From a virus: a stretch of 40,188 bases of DNA. The stretch's first letter is position 1. The number at the start of each line of letters is the position of its first letter. The notes below the pieces were generated by a model that made no database searches, was not told where the DNA came from, and saw nothing but the letters and a program-made list of their open reading frames with translations. The stretch is taken from positions 1 to 40,188 of the IMG/VR virus record IMGVR_UViG_3300009545_000041; one strand, 5' to 3'. Shown in pieces: positions 1-8,864 of this stretch. The translations under genes and the position numbers were made by a program.

Positions 1-180
1 GGTCACATCCTGCAGAGTGGTGTTGGAGGCGGCCAGGAGCTGGTTGGCGGTCGTCCGGGAGAAGAGGCCGGCGACAGCGGTGTCCGTGGCGGAGAAGCCG
101 GACTGTTCGTTGCCGGCGCCGTCGGCAGGGTCGCCGGCACTGGCGTAAGGGATTCCGTAAACAGCGGTAGCGCCTGCCAT
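1..180 (-). CDS. Minor tail or structural protein, N-terminal part
   Basis: An ATG start at 180 opens a reading frame that runs off the left edge, so only the first 60 codons are seen. The visible N terminus begins MAGATAVYGIPYASAG and is Gly, Ala and Asp rich, without a signal peptide or membrane segment. The gene follows two minor tail genes in the same leftward operon, 8 bases after the stop-to-start gap at 189. Position alone suggests a minor tail or host-contact structural protein; no family is recognised. Confidence 0.6.
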   Translation of the reverse strand, partial: MAGATAVYGIPYASAGDPADGAGNEQSGFSATDTAVAGLFSRTTANQLLAASNTTLQDVT

Positions 181-188
181 GTCTGCTC

Positions 189-1319
189 CTAGCCGATTCC
201 ACCGGGCTGCTGAGCCCGGAAGCTGATGTTCATGCTCCCATCCACGCCGGTCAGCGGGAGGGTGAAGTCCGAGATGATCTGGACCGAAGAGGTGCGGGCC
301 CTTCCCGACGGTTCATGGCCGATAAGCGTCAGGGCATCCCCGAGTTCCAGTGAGGCATCCGGGATGCAGTTAACCCTCCAGACCTGGGTCAACGCCTTCG
401 ACTGACGCAGATAGGAGCGGGCGATCTGTTGGGCCTGAGATGGTGAGGTGATCGTCTGCACCGATATCTGCTGGGATTGGGTCCCGAACTTGCCGCCGAT
501 ATAGGTAGGCGATGTGGGATCTCCGTCCGAAGCGGAGCCGTAGACCGGCGTGGAACCGTCGGTGCGCTCTCCCACGACATAGATCTGGTTTGCGACTCCG
601 GCTCGAGAGAATCCGTAATTCCATGCGTTCAGTGTTCCGCCCTGACCGTCGGTGAGCGTCAACAGTGACGGGGAGTCGTCGTCCCAGGCGATGGTCCGCA
701 TTACGAAATCTCCGTTGGCCAACGGGTACCAGTACATGTTCGCCGCATTGGCCAGCTGATCGCAGGCCGCCGCCCGGTCCACCTGCCACACCAGATTCGG
801 CGTACGGGCCGAGGTGCTGTCGAAGGTCCCGAAGGTGGCGTCCGGGATGGCCTGCTTGATCAATTCGACGAACTGCGTGGTGATGAACTGATCGATGTTC
901 GACTGGCGGGGGGTGGGGAACAGCGCTCCCGCGATGTCTCCGGCGCGGTCGACGGCGTTGAGGGTGACATCTCCGTTACTGCCAAGACCGATGTCGTTGA
1001 TGCGGCCGAAGAAGACCTGCCATTCGTACTGAGGGCCACCGAATCCTTCGATGCCCTTGAAGATTTTCAGCTGGTTCCCCGCCGGATAGAGGAGGTCGTC
1101 GGAGGTGTCCGGAAAGAGGTTGGGAGTGACGCCGATCTGAACGGTCCTGGCCACCCGGGATGCCAGTGTGGCCGAGACGGAGCCGGAGACGATTGGAAGC
1201 CCGGCATCCCCGTAGCCGTCGATACGAGCACCCTGACTCCACACCTCCACTCGGCAGGTCGGCTTGTGCGGACCGGCCAGCAGGGAACGGTAGAGGCCGT
1301 CGAGTCCACCGGAGAGCAT
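189..1319 (-). CDS. Minor tail protein (DUF5047-like)
   Basis: A 376-residue protein directly downstream of another minor tail gene, with only 1 base between them. The first 70 residues (CRVEVWSQGARI followed by a strand-rich segment with LPIVSGSVSATLASR) resemble the start of DUF5047-type minor tail proteins of actinobacteriophages; this match is from memory and not searched. The rest is beta-rich with a baseplate-hub character. No catalytic motif is visible. It probably sits at the distal tail tip with the 326-residue neighbour. Confidence 0.65.
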   Translation of the reverse strand: MLSGGLDGLYRSLLAGPHKPTCRVEVWSQGARIDGYGDAGLPIVSGSVSATLASRVARTVQIGVTPNLFPDTSDDLLYPAGNQLKIFKGIEGFGGPQYEWQVFFGRINDIGLGSNGDVTLNAVDRAGDIAGALFPTPRQSNIDQFITTQFVELIKQAIPDATFGTFDSTSARTPNLVWQVDRAAACDQLANAANMYWYPLANGDFVMRTIAWDDDSPSLLTLTDGQGGTLNAWNYGFSRAGVANQIYVVGERTDGSTPVYGSASDGDPTSPTYIGGKFGTQSQQISVQTITSPSQAQQIARSYLRQSKALTQVWRVNCIPDASLELGDALTLIGHEPSGRARTSSVQIISDFTLPLTGVDGSMNISFRAQQPGGIG

Positions 1320-1320
1320 G

Positions 1321-2301
1321 TCAGCGACCCTCCAGTAGATCTTCCCAGGTACGGCCGCCGGAGTTCACAGCCGACCAGCTGGCGAAATCGGTCAATACCT
1401 GAGCCCAGGTTCGGTATCCGGGGTCGCTGCCCACCAGTGAGCCGTCCCCGTAGAGGAGCCGCTGCCAGGTGACACCGGCCGCAGTGGCATCGGCATAGGT
1501 GTTGTACAGGCCGCCGTTTTCCACACAGAGATCGATCCATCGGGTTCCGAGAACCCCGAAGCCCAGTCCGGCCGGTCGATCCACCACCACATAGGGCAGT
1601 GACATCAGCGTCCACTGCCGGGCATAGTTCCGTGAGACCCGACTGACTGGAACATCCCCAACGGAGATGTAACGGCTGTTGTAACCATATTTGGCCGGCA
1701 GATCCAGTAGCAGGACGGTCCCGTTGGCCAAGAGGTCGAGCATCAGGTCCCGATCGTCGAAGGTGCGACAGATCAGGTTCAGGGCCGATGTCCTCGGCCC
1801 TCGGACATAGACCTGCGGTACCGGCGTGGAGCGGTCGTTGACCGTGGCGTTCACGGTCTGGCTGGCCAACGTCTCATCGTCCATGCTCCGGAAGAAGATG
1901 CCCTCGCCGGGGATGCATTCCGGAAGTGGAGCGTTTGTGCCCAGCGTGACCCTGCGGTTGTTGGCCGGGTAAAGAGGGTCGCGCAGCCAGATGGAGCCAC
2001 CGGCCTGCAGGATGACCTCGCTGGAGGTGGCGGTGAGGGCGGAACCGGAAAGGGCGTCGGTGCGGTAGGTCAGGGAAACGTCGAACGGGGCCTCCGTGTC
2101 ATAGATGACCGCCAGCCCCCCTGACAGCTCCATGTAGTCACCGGAGGCATCGGTCGAGGTGTTCGGACGCACCACGGTCTCCGTGCCGTCGGCGGCGATC
2201 CTGACGACCCGGGCGAAGGTGACGGCCGGCGTGGCCGACCAGTTGATGGTCAGCAGTACATATCCGGCGGCCGGCACGGGGGTGGCGATGATGTCGGGCA
2301 T
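1321..2301 (-). CDS. Minor tail protein
   Basis: A 326-residue protein immediately downstream of the tape measure gene; its ATG shares a base with that gene's stop. In siphoviruses the gene after the tape measure usually encodes the distal tail protein or another baseplate protein, and that is the inferred role. The first 90 residues look like an Ig-like beta domain, and residues 110-250 contain the string of short beta segments expected of a tail-tip protein. No enzyme motif was seen. Confidence 0.65.
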   Translation of the reverse strand: MPDIIATPVPAAGYVLLTINWSATPAVTFARVVRIAADGTETVVRPNTSTDASGDYMELSGGLAVIYDTEAPFDVSLTYRTDALSGSALTATSSEVILQAGGSIWLRDPLYPANNRRVTLGTNAPLPECIPGEGIFFRSMDDETLASQTVNATVNDRSTPVPQVYVRGPRTSALNLICRTFDDRDLMLDLLANGTVLLLDLPAKYGYNSRYISVGDVPVSRVSRNYARQWTLMSLPYVVVDRPAGLGFGVLGTRWIDLCVENGGLYNTYADATAAGVTWQRLLYGDGSLVGSDPGYRTWAQVLTDFASWSAVNSGGRTWEDLLEGR

Positions 2302-5081
2302 CAGGCGGTCCTAGCTCCGAAGGCCAGCTGGCGGGCGGTGTTGTCGTTGGCCACGGAGACCCGGGTGTCCACGATGTCGGTCAACTCCCGCTGTCCGATG
2401 TAGACCTTGACGTCGACGTTCGGCACCGATGAGTGAAGGTCCAGCCTGCCGAGGAGTCCGGACTCGCTGAGCAGTTCACGAGCCCTGGCCGCGTCATTGG
2501 TCGGTAGCACCACTTCGGGACCGGCCTCGGCCAGCAGGGCCAACGTCGGGTGCTGTAGGAAGGCACCCCGGGCAAGCTTCGGGATGTGCGGTATCCCGCC
2601 GGGGATGAAGTGGCCGACCTTGTCGATACCCTCGTTCAGCTTCCCGATCACATAGTTGATCTTGTCCTTGAGGAAGCCGAAGATGGTGTCGGAAATCGAA
2701 TGGATCAACTTGCCCGGGTGAGAAAGGCCGTTCAGGAATCCGGTGACCAGCTTGATACCGCTGGCCACCAGCTTGGCGGTGAAGGACTCGATGCGGTGTG
2801 GCAGGTCCTTGACGAAACCGACGATCTTGTCGAAGGTGCCGGTCACGGTGTCGATGGCGGTGTCGAAGGCCTCCTTGAAGACGTGCTTGATCGTCCTTCC
2901 CAGCGAGGACAGTCCGGCGGCGATCTTGCCGGGGATCTCGTGGGCCCGATCGATCATCTTGGCCGTGAAGTCGCTGACCCCGTCGACCACCTTGTCCCAC
3001 TCGTCGGCCAGGAAGCGCTTGAGCTTGTCGCCCAGGTTTCCGATGGCCGAGACGATCTTTCCGGGAAGCTTCGTGAAGGCGAAGATGACTAGGCCGATGC
3101 CGATGCCGATCGCGATCAGCACGGCGTCGAACGCCTTCTTGATGGCCTTCTTGAGCAGCTTCTCCAGGTTCTCCGGGAGGTGGGTGAAGAAGTCGCCGAT
3201 CTTGCCGAACCACTTCGGGATCGTCTTGGTGAAGAAGTCCGCGATATCCCCGCCGACCTTCTCGAAGAACTTGCCCACCTTGCCGGCGATCTTGCCGAGG
3301 GCGTCGAACTCCTGAACCGCCATCGAGGCGAACTGGCTGACAAACGGGATGATGAACTCGCTGAAAAGCTTGTTGAGCGGCCTCAGGATGAAGTTCAGCG
3401 CCATCAGGGCCGGCACCAGGACGGCATTGATGACGGCGGCGATGATCGGCAGGACGGTGGCGAATATCTGCAGGGCGGCGATCGTCTGCGCCGACAGCAG
3501 ATCGACGATGAGAATCGCCAACTGGCCGAGGACCGGAAGGAGCTCCTTGATCGTCGGGGCAAGATCGACGAGTGTGAGGGCAAGCGTCTCGAAGAGGTCG
3601 ATCAAGACCTTCGAGACCTCCGGGGTGATCTGCTTGAACACATCGGCCAGGACCTGGGCGAAGATGACAAGAACCGGCGAAAGTGCATCGATCGCCTTCT
3701 GTAGGCTGGGCAGCACCGGGATCAGGGCATCCGCGATCGCCTGCGTAATGACGGTCAATGGCGGCGTCAGCAGGGTCAAGACCTTGACCAGCTCACCGCC
3801 GAATAGCTTGACCAGCTGGGATACCAGTGGCAGCAGCGGCTTGACGATGGCCGAGATCGAGCCGAAGAAGGTATTGAAGACCTGGAAGAAGGCGGTCAGG
3901 GCACCGGACTTGTCCAGCTCCTTGAAGATGCCGGCCAGCTCCTGGAAGAACGAGATCAAGGTGTTGCCGCCACCGGCCTTGGCTCCGGCGTCGAGCAGGG
4001 AGCCGACGATGCTCAGCAGCGAGCCGGCAAGCTTCAACAGTTGATCCCCGGCGACCAGGGCGTCATCGAAGAACTTTTTCAGGGAGCCGTTCGCCGCCGC
4101 CTTAGAGATGAATGCGGCGAACCTCGCCGACACCTTCTCCAGGCCGCCACCAAGGCTTTCCAGCAGAGGACCGGCCACCTTTCCGATCTGCAGAAGGGCG
4201 GTGATGAAGTTGCTGAGGATGGGGCCGAGATGGGTCAGGGTGTCGTCGAAGCTCAGCAGAATGTCATTGACGAGCCCGATTCCCTTGCCGCCGAGGAGGG
4301 TGTTTCCGGCCTGGGCCAGCTGTCCGCCGAGGGTGTAGGCGATAGCCCCGAGGCTGTAGTTGAGCGTGGTCAGGGCCTTGTTGACCGTCCCCAGGGTCAG
4401 GTCGTTGAAGGATGCGAAGAAGGAGCCCTGGAGCTGAATCTTCAAGTCGTGCAAGGCGGGCTTGATGGCCAGCAGGTTCTTCACGAACTTCTGGGTGCTC
4501 GGAGCAAGCTCCGCCATGTCCTTGTTGAACTGGGCGACATCGGTGGTGGATTCCTTGACGATCGCACTGAGGCCACCGAAGGAGACCTTCAAGATGCCGA
4601 TGGCGGCGGCGCCACCGATGGCGGCCGGGACCAGGGCGGCCAGGATTCCGACGGCCGGGGCCAACGTTCCGGCCAACTGGATGGCGGCCGGAGCGGCGGC
4701 GGCGATCCAGGCGCCGATGGTCTTGATCCAGGCCGGAGCCAGCAGCCTTCCCAGGTTGGAGATGCGTCCCCTGGTCTTCTTCTCGACCGAGTCCCCGATG
4801 GCGTCACCCATCTTCTCGCCGACCTCATGGCCGATCCTCTGACCCTCGGAGACGAACTTTCCCCTCTCGTCGCGCAACCGACCGGAGGCGTCACGGATGA
4901 AGGACTTGCCGAATCCGTCGCCGGCCCGTGATCCGGCCTTGTCCGCAGCCTTGACGATTCCGTCGAAGTCGTTGCTCTTCTCGACCTCTTCGGCGCCCTT
5001 CTTGACTCCAGCCTCGATCTCGGGCGCGACCTTATCGGTGTTCGCGTGGACGTCGATGTACGCGTCTCCGAGGGATTGCAC
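2301..5081 (-). CDS. Tape measure protein
   Basis: At 926 residues this is the longest protein in the window. It sets tail length and is ejected with the DNA. Evidence: position after the tail assembly chaperone pair; an N-terminal charged, helical segment; long runs of hydrophobic and amphipathic helices; a strongly hydrophobic stretch around residues 120-175; and another around residue 650 (IGIGIGLVIFAF). The C terminus carries a segment AEAGPEVVLP often seen near the end of tape measure proteins. The start used is GTG at 5081. The length would predict a tail of roughly 140 nm by the usual 1.5 angstrom per residue rule. Confidence 0.93.
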   Translation of the reverse strand: MQSLGDAYIDVHANTDKVAPEIEAGVKKGAEEVEKSNDFDGIVKAADKAGSRAGDGFGKSFIRDASGRLRDERGKFVSEGQRIGHEVGEKMGDAIGDSVEKKTRGRISNLGRLLAPAWIKTIGAWIAAAAPAAIQLAGTLAPAVGILAALVPAAIGGAAAIGILKVSFGGLSAIVKESTTDVAQFNKDMAELAPSTQKFVKNLLAIKPALHDLKIQLQGSFFASFNDLTLGTVNKALTTLNYSLGAIAYTLGGQLAQAGNTLLGGKGIGLVNDILLSFDDTLTHLGPILSNFITALLQIGKVAGPLLESLGGGLEKVSARFAAFISKAAANGSLKKFFDDALVAGDQLLKLAGSLLSIVGSLLDAGAKAGGGNTLISFFQELAGIFKELDKSGALTAFFQVFNTFFGSISAIVKPLLPLVSQLVKLFGGELVKVLTLLTPPLTVITQAIADALIPVLPSLQKAIDALSPVLVIFAQVLADVFKQITPEVSKVLIDLFETLALTLVDLAPTIKELLPVLGQLAILIVDLLSAQTIAALQIFATVLPIIAAVINAVLVPALMALNFILRPLNKLFSEFIIPFVSQFASMAVQEFDALGKIAGKVGKFFEKVGGDIADFFTKTIPKWFGKIGDFFTHLPENLEKLLKKAIKKAFDAVLIAIGIGIGLVIFAFTKLPGKIVSAIGNLGDKLKRFLADEWDKVVDGVSDFTAKMIDRAHEIPGKIAAGLSSLGRTIKHVFKEAFDTAIDTVTGTFDKIVGFVKDLPHRIESFTAKLVASGIKLVTGFLNGLSHPGKLIHSISDTIFGFLKDKINYVIGKLNEGIDKVGHFIPGGIPHIPKLARGAFLQHPTLALLAEAGPEVVLPTNDAARARELLSESGLLGRLDLHSSVPNVDVKVYIGQRELTDIVDTRVSVANDNTARQLAFGARTA

Positions 5082-5117
5082 ATGCCCATCGTAGAGGCAT
5101 AACGGCCCGAAACGATC

Positions 5118-5648
5118 TCAGCCGAGCATGGACAGGAACGCCTCGGACTCCTCTTCCTCGTCGAGGTGTTCAATCGAGGGCGGCATATCCATGTCGGCTT
5201 GGAACTTCAACCGCTCATCGGGGTCGTCGATGTGCTCGATATGCTGGAAATAGACCGCATCCACCCAGGCCGCAAGTGGGATCGTCTGCCCGTCCACGCC
5301 GGCCATGACCAGGCGTCCATTCACCCTTGACCAACGATGGATGTCGGATGCGGCATAGGCCATCAGCTTGAGCGCCCACCACCAGGGACGTCCGGCGGCA
5401 TTGCTCAGGACGTCATGCCCGGCCTCTTCGAGCTCCGTGAACGCGATCTTCCCCTGTCCCAGAAGATCCAGAATCCGGTCCTCGTCGTCCTCGTCAAGCC
5501 AGCCGGGGATGACCGCGCTGATATCCGTGGTGGTCAACAGTTCAATCCAGTCGGCGGCCGAGCGGCCCCTCATCTCGTACTCGACGCCGCCAAGGGTCAC
5601 ATAGACACTGCGGATTCCGAGGCTGGCCGTCGGGTCAACGGTTACCAC
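5118..5648 (-). CDS. Tail assembly chaperone, downstream part (T-like)
   Basis: A 176-residue frame beginning with GTG at 5648 and overlapping the upstream chaperone by 14 bases in a different frame. It contains GRPWWWALKLM near residue 85, a Trp-rich pattern typical of actinophage tail assembly chaperones, and an acidic C terminus (EHLDEEEESEAF). In many tailed phages this part is made as a frameshift extension of the upstream chaperone. Here the frame is open upstream only as far as a TAG at 5661-5663, so a switch would have to happen within about 24 bases; separate initiation at the GTG is equally possible. Confidence 0.75.
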   Translation of the reverse strand: MVTVDPTASLGIRSVYVTLGGVEYEMRGRSAADWIELLTTTDISAVIPGWLDEDDEDRILDLLGQGKIAFTELEEAGHDVLSNAAGRPWWWALKLMAYAASDIHRWSRVNGRLVMAGVDGQTIPLAAWVDAVYFQHIEHIDDPDERLKFQADMDMPPSIEHLDEEEESEAFLSMLG

Positions 5649-5985
5649 TGCGGACTCGGCCTACCGGGACGGACTTCCTGGCCGGCTTGGACTGCTCGGG
5701 CTCGGCGTTGATGCCGTCCAGGACGCCGATGAAATCGTCGAGGCCGATGGAGGTGTCGACAAGACCGTCCTCCAGCCAATCGCGGTCGGCTTCCACCGTG
5801 ACCATCTTGTCGATCACGTCGAGGATGAGGCCGACGGCCTCAAGGGCTCCGGAACCGCCCCTCTTGGCCCGTCGGGCGGCCAGGGCGATGACGGCCATCT
5901 GGCCCTCGGAGGGTGCGTTGAATCCGATCTCACGTTCACCGAACATCACGGTGAACGGCAGCAGCGCTTCGGTCTTCTTCTCCAT
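5635..5985 (-). CDS. Tail assembly chaperone, upstream part (G-like)
   Basis: A 116-residue protein located just before the tape measure region, the usual place of the G-type tail assembly chaperone. It helps the tape measure protein stay soluble and polymerise the tail. Residues 25-60 (GQMAVIALAARRAKRGG) form the helical core seen in this group, and the C terminus is basic (KPARKSVPVGRVR). The tail end overlaps the start of the second chaperone, an arrangement that often indicates programmed frameshifting. Confidence 0.75.
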   Translation of the reverse strand: MEKKTEALLPFTVMFGEREIGFNAPSEGQMAVIALAARRAKRGGSGALEAVGLILDVIDKMVTVEADRDWLEDGLVDTSIGLDDFIGVLDGINAEPEQSKPARKSVPVGRVRSGNR

Positions 5986-5994
5986 GCCGAGAGC

Positions 5995-6441
5995 TTACAG
6001 CGGCGGTGTCGGCTTGACCTTGAATCCGTTCCGGGCCGCGACGATCCTCATCGGGATGGTCAGGAAGTAGGACCCCTTGGTGGCCGGATGCCAGACCAGC
6101 GGGAAGTAGGCGTACACCCCGCCGAAGCGCTTCCAGCGGAACTTCATGACCTTGAAGTTCTTCGCCCTGATCCAGTGAGCCTTGGTGCCGTTGTGGACAG
6201 CCTCGGCATATGGAGCGGTATTGCCCACCACTCCGAATGGACCGCTCTTGCGCTCCCTGACCCGGTAGAACATCTTCGAGGCGAGATGTCCGGTCGGTGG
6301 ATAGGTCAGAGCGGGGTTACCGGCCCTTGGCCACTTTTGCGCGAGCTCCTTTGTTTCCTTGCACATCTTCGTCACCGGAGGTGTCGCCAGCCGGGAGGCC
6401 GTCGCCGCCACCGTCAGGTGATTGATCCTCACCTTCGCCAT
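5995..6441 (-). CDS. Head-tail joining / tail completion protein (HK97 gp10-like)
   Basis: A 148-residue basic protein. Residues 75-100 (YAEAVHNGTKAHWIRA) match the YxxxVExGTxxH pattern of HK97 gp10-like neck and tail-completion proteins, and it lies just before the chaperone genes as expected. The ATG at 6441 has a strong ribosome binding site (GGGAGAG, 6 bases away). Its first 125 bases overlap the preceding gene in another frame; a later start at the Met of MCKETKEL would shorten this to about 50 bases, but the binding site favours the long form. Confidence 0.7.
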   Translation of the reverse strand: MAKVRINHLTVAATASRLATPPVTKMCKETKELAQKWPRAGNPALTYPPTGHLASKMFYRVRERKSGPFGVVGNTAPYAEAVHNGTKAHWIRAKNFKVMKFRWKRFGGVYAYFPLVWHPATKGSYFLTIPMRIVAARNGFKVKPTPPL

Positions 6442-6646
6442 TGATCTCTCCCATCCGTTCGGTGCTGTCGATGCCAGGCATCTCGAGGACGATCGTCTCG
6501 GGACCGACGTCTATCGCCGTGACATCGGACAGCATTCCGGCCACCACCAGCTTCTCAACACCCGTGTCGGCTTCCGTATCGTAGGTGAAGATCAGACCCT
6601 TGGGCATGCCGTTGAAGGCGAAGTTGGTCTTGACGGTTCGGATCAT
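6317..6646 (-). CDS. Small neck or tail protein of unknown function
   Basis: A 109-residue protein starting MIRTVKTNFAF at 6646 with GGAG 7 bases upstream. A longer open frame upstream is only the antisense shadow of the next gene. Residues 1-60 look like a compact beta fold; residues 66-109 are a Gly, Asp, Glu rich tail ending in a basic patch (KGARAKVAKGR). The tail is encoded where the gene overlaps the 148-residue neighbour. It starts with a 4-base ATGA overlap with the preceding gene. Likely a head-tail interface protein by context only. Confidence 0.6.
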   Translation of the reverse strand: MIRTVKTNFAFNGMPKGLIFTYDTEADTGVEKLVVAGMLSDVTAIDVGPETIVLEMPGIDSTERMGEINGEGEDQSPDGGGDGLPAGDTSGDEDVQGNKGARAKVAKGR

Positions 6647-7167
6647 GAACAGTCTCCACATCCGGCGATCTGGTGGGTGATGTTGATGGTTCCCAGCAGG
6701 CAGGCTCCCTGTGGCCCTGTTGGCGTCCATGCTCCGATCAGCATGGCGTCCAGCGGGTAGAAATTCCGGAAGCAGCAGGCCGCCTTCATCAGCGAGGTCA
6801 TGTCGACCATCTGCTGCTGGAAGGCCGTCAGCCATTCCGCCGCCGTGGGGACATGCTGGACGGACCCTATAGGCGCACACCGCATGATGCCGACCTCGTA
6901 GACGACCCCAAGGGCTTGCTGCTGGCAGGGGATGGCCTGCGTATCGGGGGCCGGGAAGTCCTGGAAGGACGGGTAGACGGTGGAGACCCGGACATAGGCG
7001 GTGCCGCAGCGGCAGAGATCCTCGAATTCGGAGATGTCCTCGCCGGCCTGGTTCCCGGGCAGAAACTGGATCTTCTGCGGTGGATTTTCGGCAGCCTGTA
7101 CCGCCACCGTCAGGCAGGCCAGAAGCTGCACTGAGGCGTTGTACGGGTCAATCGCGCCGCCGGCCAT
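6643..7167 (-). CDS. Head-tail connector / tail terminator-like protein
   Basis: A 174-residue protein with ten cysteines, several paired (LCRCG, AACCF, GCGDCS). It sits between the adaptor/lysin genes and the gp10-like gene, so a stopper or tail terminator role is the best contextual guess. The middle segment LGVVYEVGIMRCAP resembles segments of actinophage connector proteins, from memory. The high cysteine content is shared with the adaptor at 8091-8864 and suggests metal binding or disulfides in the particle. Confidence 0.6.
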   Translation of the reverse strand: MAGGAIDPYNASVQLLACLTVAVQAAENPPQKIQFLPGNQAGEDISEFEDLCRCGTAYVRVSTVYPSFQDFPAPDTQAIPCQQQALGVVYEVGIMRCAPIGSVQHVPTAAEWLTAFQQQMVDMTSLMKAACCFRNFYPLDAMLIGAWTPTGPQGACLLGTINITHQIAGCGDCS

Positions 7168-7170
7168 GGA

Positions 7171-8094
7171 TCAGCCCGTCGTCGGCGGGTTGTCGTAGTT
7201 CAGGGTAAAGGTCGTGGAGGTCCGATCGAGGGCCTTGCCGACCTCCTCGGCGATGACCTGACGGAGGGCTTCCATATCGATGGAGCCTGCGGTGCCGGGA
7301 GGAAGGGCGGCGATGGCGGCCAGGATCTGGTCGGCCTTGTCGGATGCGGCGGTGGCGTCACGGGAGGCGATTGCCAGCTCCGAGCCGGCCGAGAGCTCCG
7401 GGTTTCCGGTCGAACCGGCAGTGTGCCAGACCTTGTTCTCGATCTCGGCTGCGGTGGGTGCGGTCATGTCTTGATTGTCCTTCGTCCAGAAAGCGGAAAG
7501 ATCCTTGGCTCGGTCCAGATCGGTGTCGTGGCCACCGATGCTCACGCCGTTGTGGTACTGCTGCACATCAGCCCTGATGTCCCAGCCGGAGTCATTCGGG
7601 TTGGCCCGCATCTGGGCGATCGTGGTGCCGGCCGTCGACCACGCATAGGTCTGCCAGAAGTGGTCCGCCAACTTCTTGTCGGCGAAGTACTTGATCGTCC
7701 TCTTGCCGCCGTATACGCCGGATGTCGTCACACCCTCACGGAATGCGGTCCCGTATGGACCGACCAGAGACTCGAGCTGCTGTGCGGTGGCATTGAAGTC
7801 GACCGTGAATCCGATCGGCCTGGAGTCCGGGAAACCGATTGCTCGGGCCTGTCGACGAGCCTCGATTCCATCCGGGATTCCGCCGGCTCGACCCGAAAGG
7901 GACCTCTCCCGGGTTGTCTCCCACACCAGCCCGACGGCGATACCGGCATCAAGGTAGGCCAGACACTCATCCCTGGTCAGGTTCTTCAAGACGTCATGGC
8001 TGACGTAGCCGACGATGAAGTGCTTCCCGGCCGCGACCACCTGGGCCGGTGTGGGCCTGCTCCAGGCCGCGTCGATCCCCTCGATCCAGGTCAT
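7171..8094 (-). CDS. Lysin with Rv2525c-like (DUF1906) glycoside hydrolase domain
   Basis: A 307-residue protein. Residues 4-205 form a DUF1906 / Rv2525c-like TIM-barrel hydrolase domain: GIDAAW at the start, HFIVGYVSHD, and FTVDFNATA with an acidic residue on a barrel strand. This family cleaves or remodels peptidoglycan-linked glycans in Actinobacteria. Residues 210-307 lack a recognised wall-binding domain and contain a helical segment. No signal peptide is seen. The gene overlaps the adaptor gene by 4 bases and is inside the neck cluster, so it may be an endolysin or a virion-associated lysin. Confidence 0.8.
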   Translation of the reverse strand: MTWIEGIDAAWSRPTPAQVVAAGKHFIVGYVSHDVLKNLTRDECLAYLDAGIAVGLVWETTRERSLSGRAGGIPDGIEARRQARAIGFPDSRPIGFTVDFNATAQQLESLVGPYGTAFREGVTTSGVYGGKRTIKYFADKKLADHFWQTYAWSTAGTTIAQMRANPNDSGWDIRADVQQYHNGVSIGGHDTDLDRAKDLSAFWTKDNQDMTAPTAAEIENKVWHTAGSTGNPELSAGSELAIASRDATAASDKADQILAAIAALPPGTAGSIDMEALRQVIAEEVGKALDRTSTTFTLNYDNPPTTG

Positions 8095-8864
8095 GATGTG
8101 GTCACCCGGTTCACCATGGTGTCCGGCGAGTAGACCCGAAGGCGATGGGTGAGCCCGGCCGGATTGAAGCTACGAATCACCTGGTCCACCTCCACCAGAC
8201 CGGTATACCCATTCCTGAGAAGGGTATCCACGTCGACCATGGAGATGCTCACACCCTGGCGAATCAACTGGGTCACCCGGCCGGGAAGGCGACATTCACC
8301 ACCGACGCAAGCCTTAGCGAACTCGCAGGCTAGAGAACCCCCGGCGATGAGGACGGAGTTCGGGACGGGGTCTCCCCGGAAGTAGGTGACATCCCAGGTT
8401 CCGGCCAGACCAGCCGCCAGGTTGTAGTCCTGGCAGACCGGCCAACGATCTCCATCCTGGCGTACGAGCCATTGACCATCATCGACCCGGTAAGCGGCGG
8501 GGTCGATGACGATCCCATCGACTCGAACCTCAGAGACTCCAGCGACAGGGCCCGGCAGCCAGGCCTGAGTGAACGGTAGGGGTTCACAGCAGCACCTTCC
8601 GACGCAGCCGCAACCAGCGTTGTACCACTGTCCGTTGAAGATGTAAGGCCAAAAACTGCCATCGCTCCACCATACCCCGAGGCCGTTGTACTGGTTGTTG
8701 AAGCAGGGACGCACGGTAACCGGGCAGACCCCGAACTGCCGGCCGGTCGCGGCCCACATGACGTCGGTGGCCCACTGTGAGGCACGGGTCTGCACGGCCG
8801 GATCGAAGGCGTCCCAGCCGGAGCAGCATCCGGTGTCGAGGGTCCAGACGCAGGGGCTACTCAT
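8091..8864 (-). CDS. Head-to-tail adaptor protein, cysteine-rich
   Basis: A 257-residue protein that fits the actinophage head-to-tail adaptor pattern: WTLDTGCC near the N terminus, then helices with ATDVMWAATGRQFG and a VCPVTVRPC strand. It would sit under the portal and help close the head. It has about 14 cysteines, including GCGCVGRCCC around residues 84-92, far above normal for a cytoplasmic protein. It overlaps the lysin gene by 4 bases (ATGA). Family assignment is from recalled patterns. Confidence 0.7.
   Translation of the reverse strand: MSSPCVWTLDTGCCSGWDAFDPAVQTRASQWATDVMWAATGRQFGVCPVTVRPCFNNQYNGLGVWWSDGSFWPYIFNGQWYNAGCGCVGRCCCEPLPFTQAWLPGPVAGVSEVRVDGIVIDPAAYRVDDGQWLVRQDGDRWPVCQDYNLAAGLAGTWDVTYFRGDPVPNSVLIAGGSLACEFAKACVGGECRLPGRVTQLIRQGVSISMVDVDTLLRNGYTGLVEVDQVIRSFNPAGLTHRLRVYSPDTMVNRVTTS

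Noticed and set aside
4041-4931. Long plus-strand frames opposite the tape measure gene
   Set aside because: GC-rich antisense shadows with repetitive Gly/Asp/Gln composition and no start signals.
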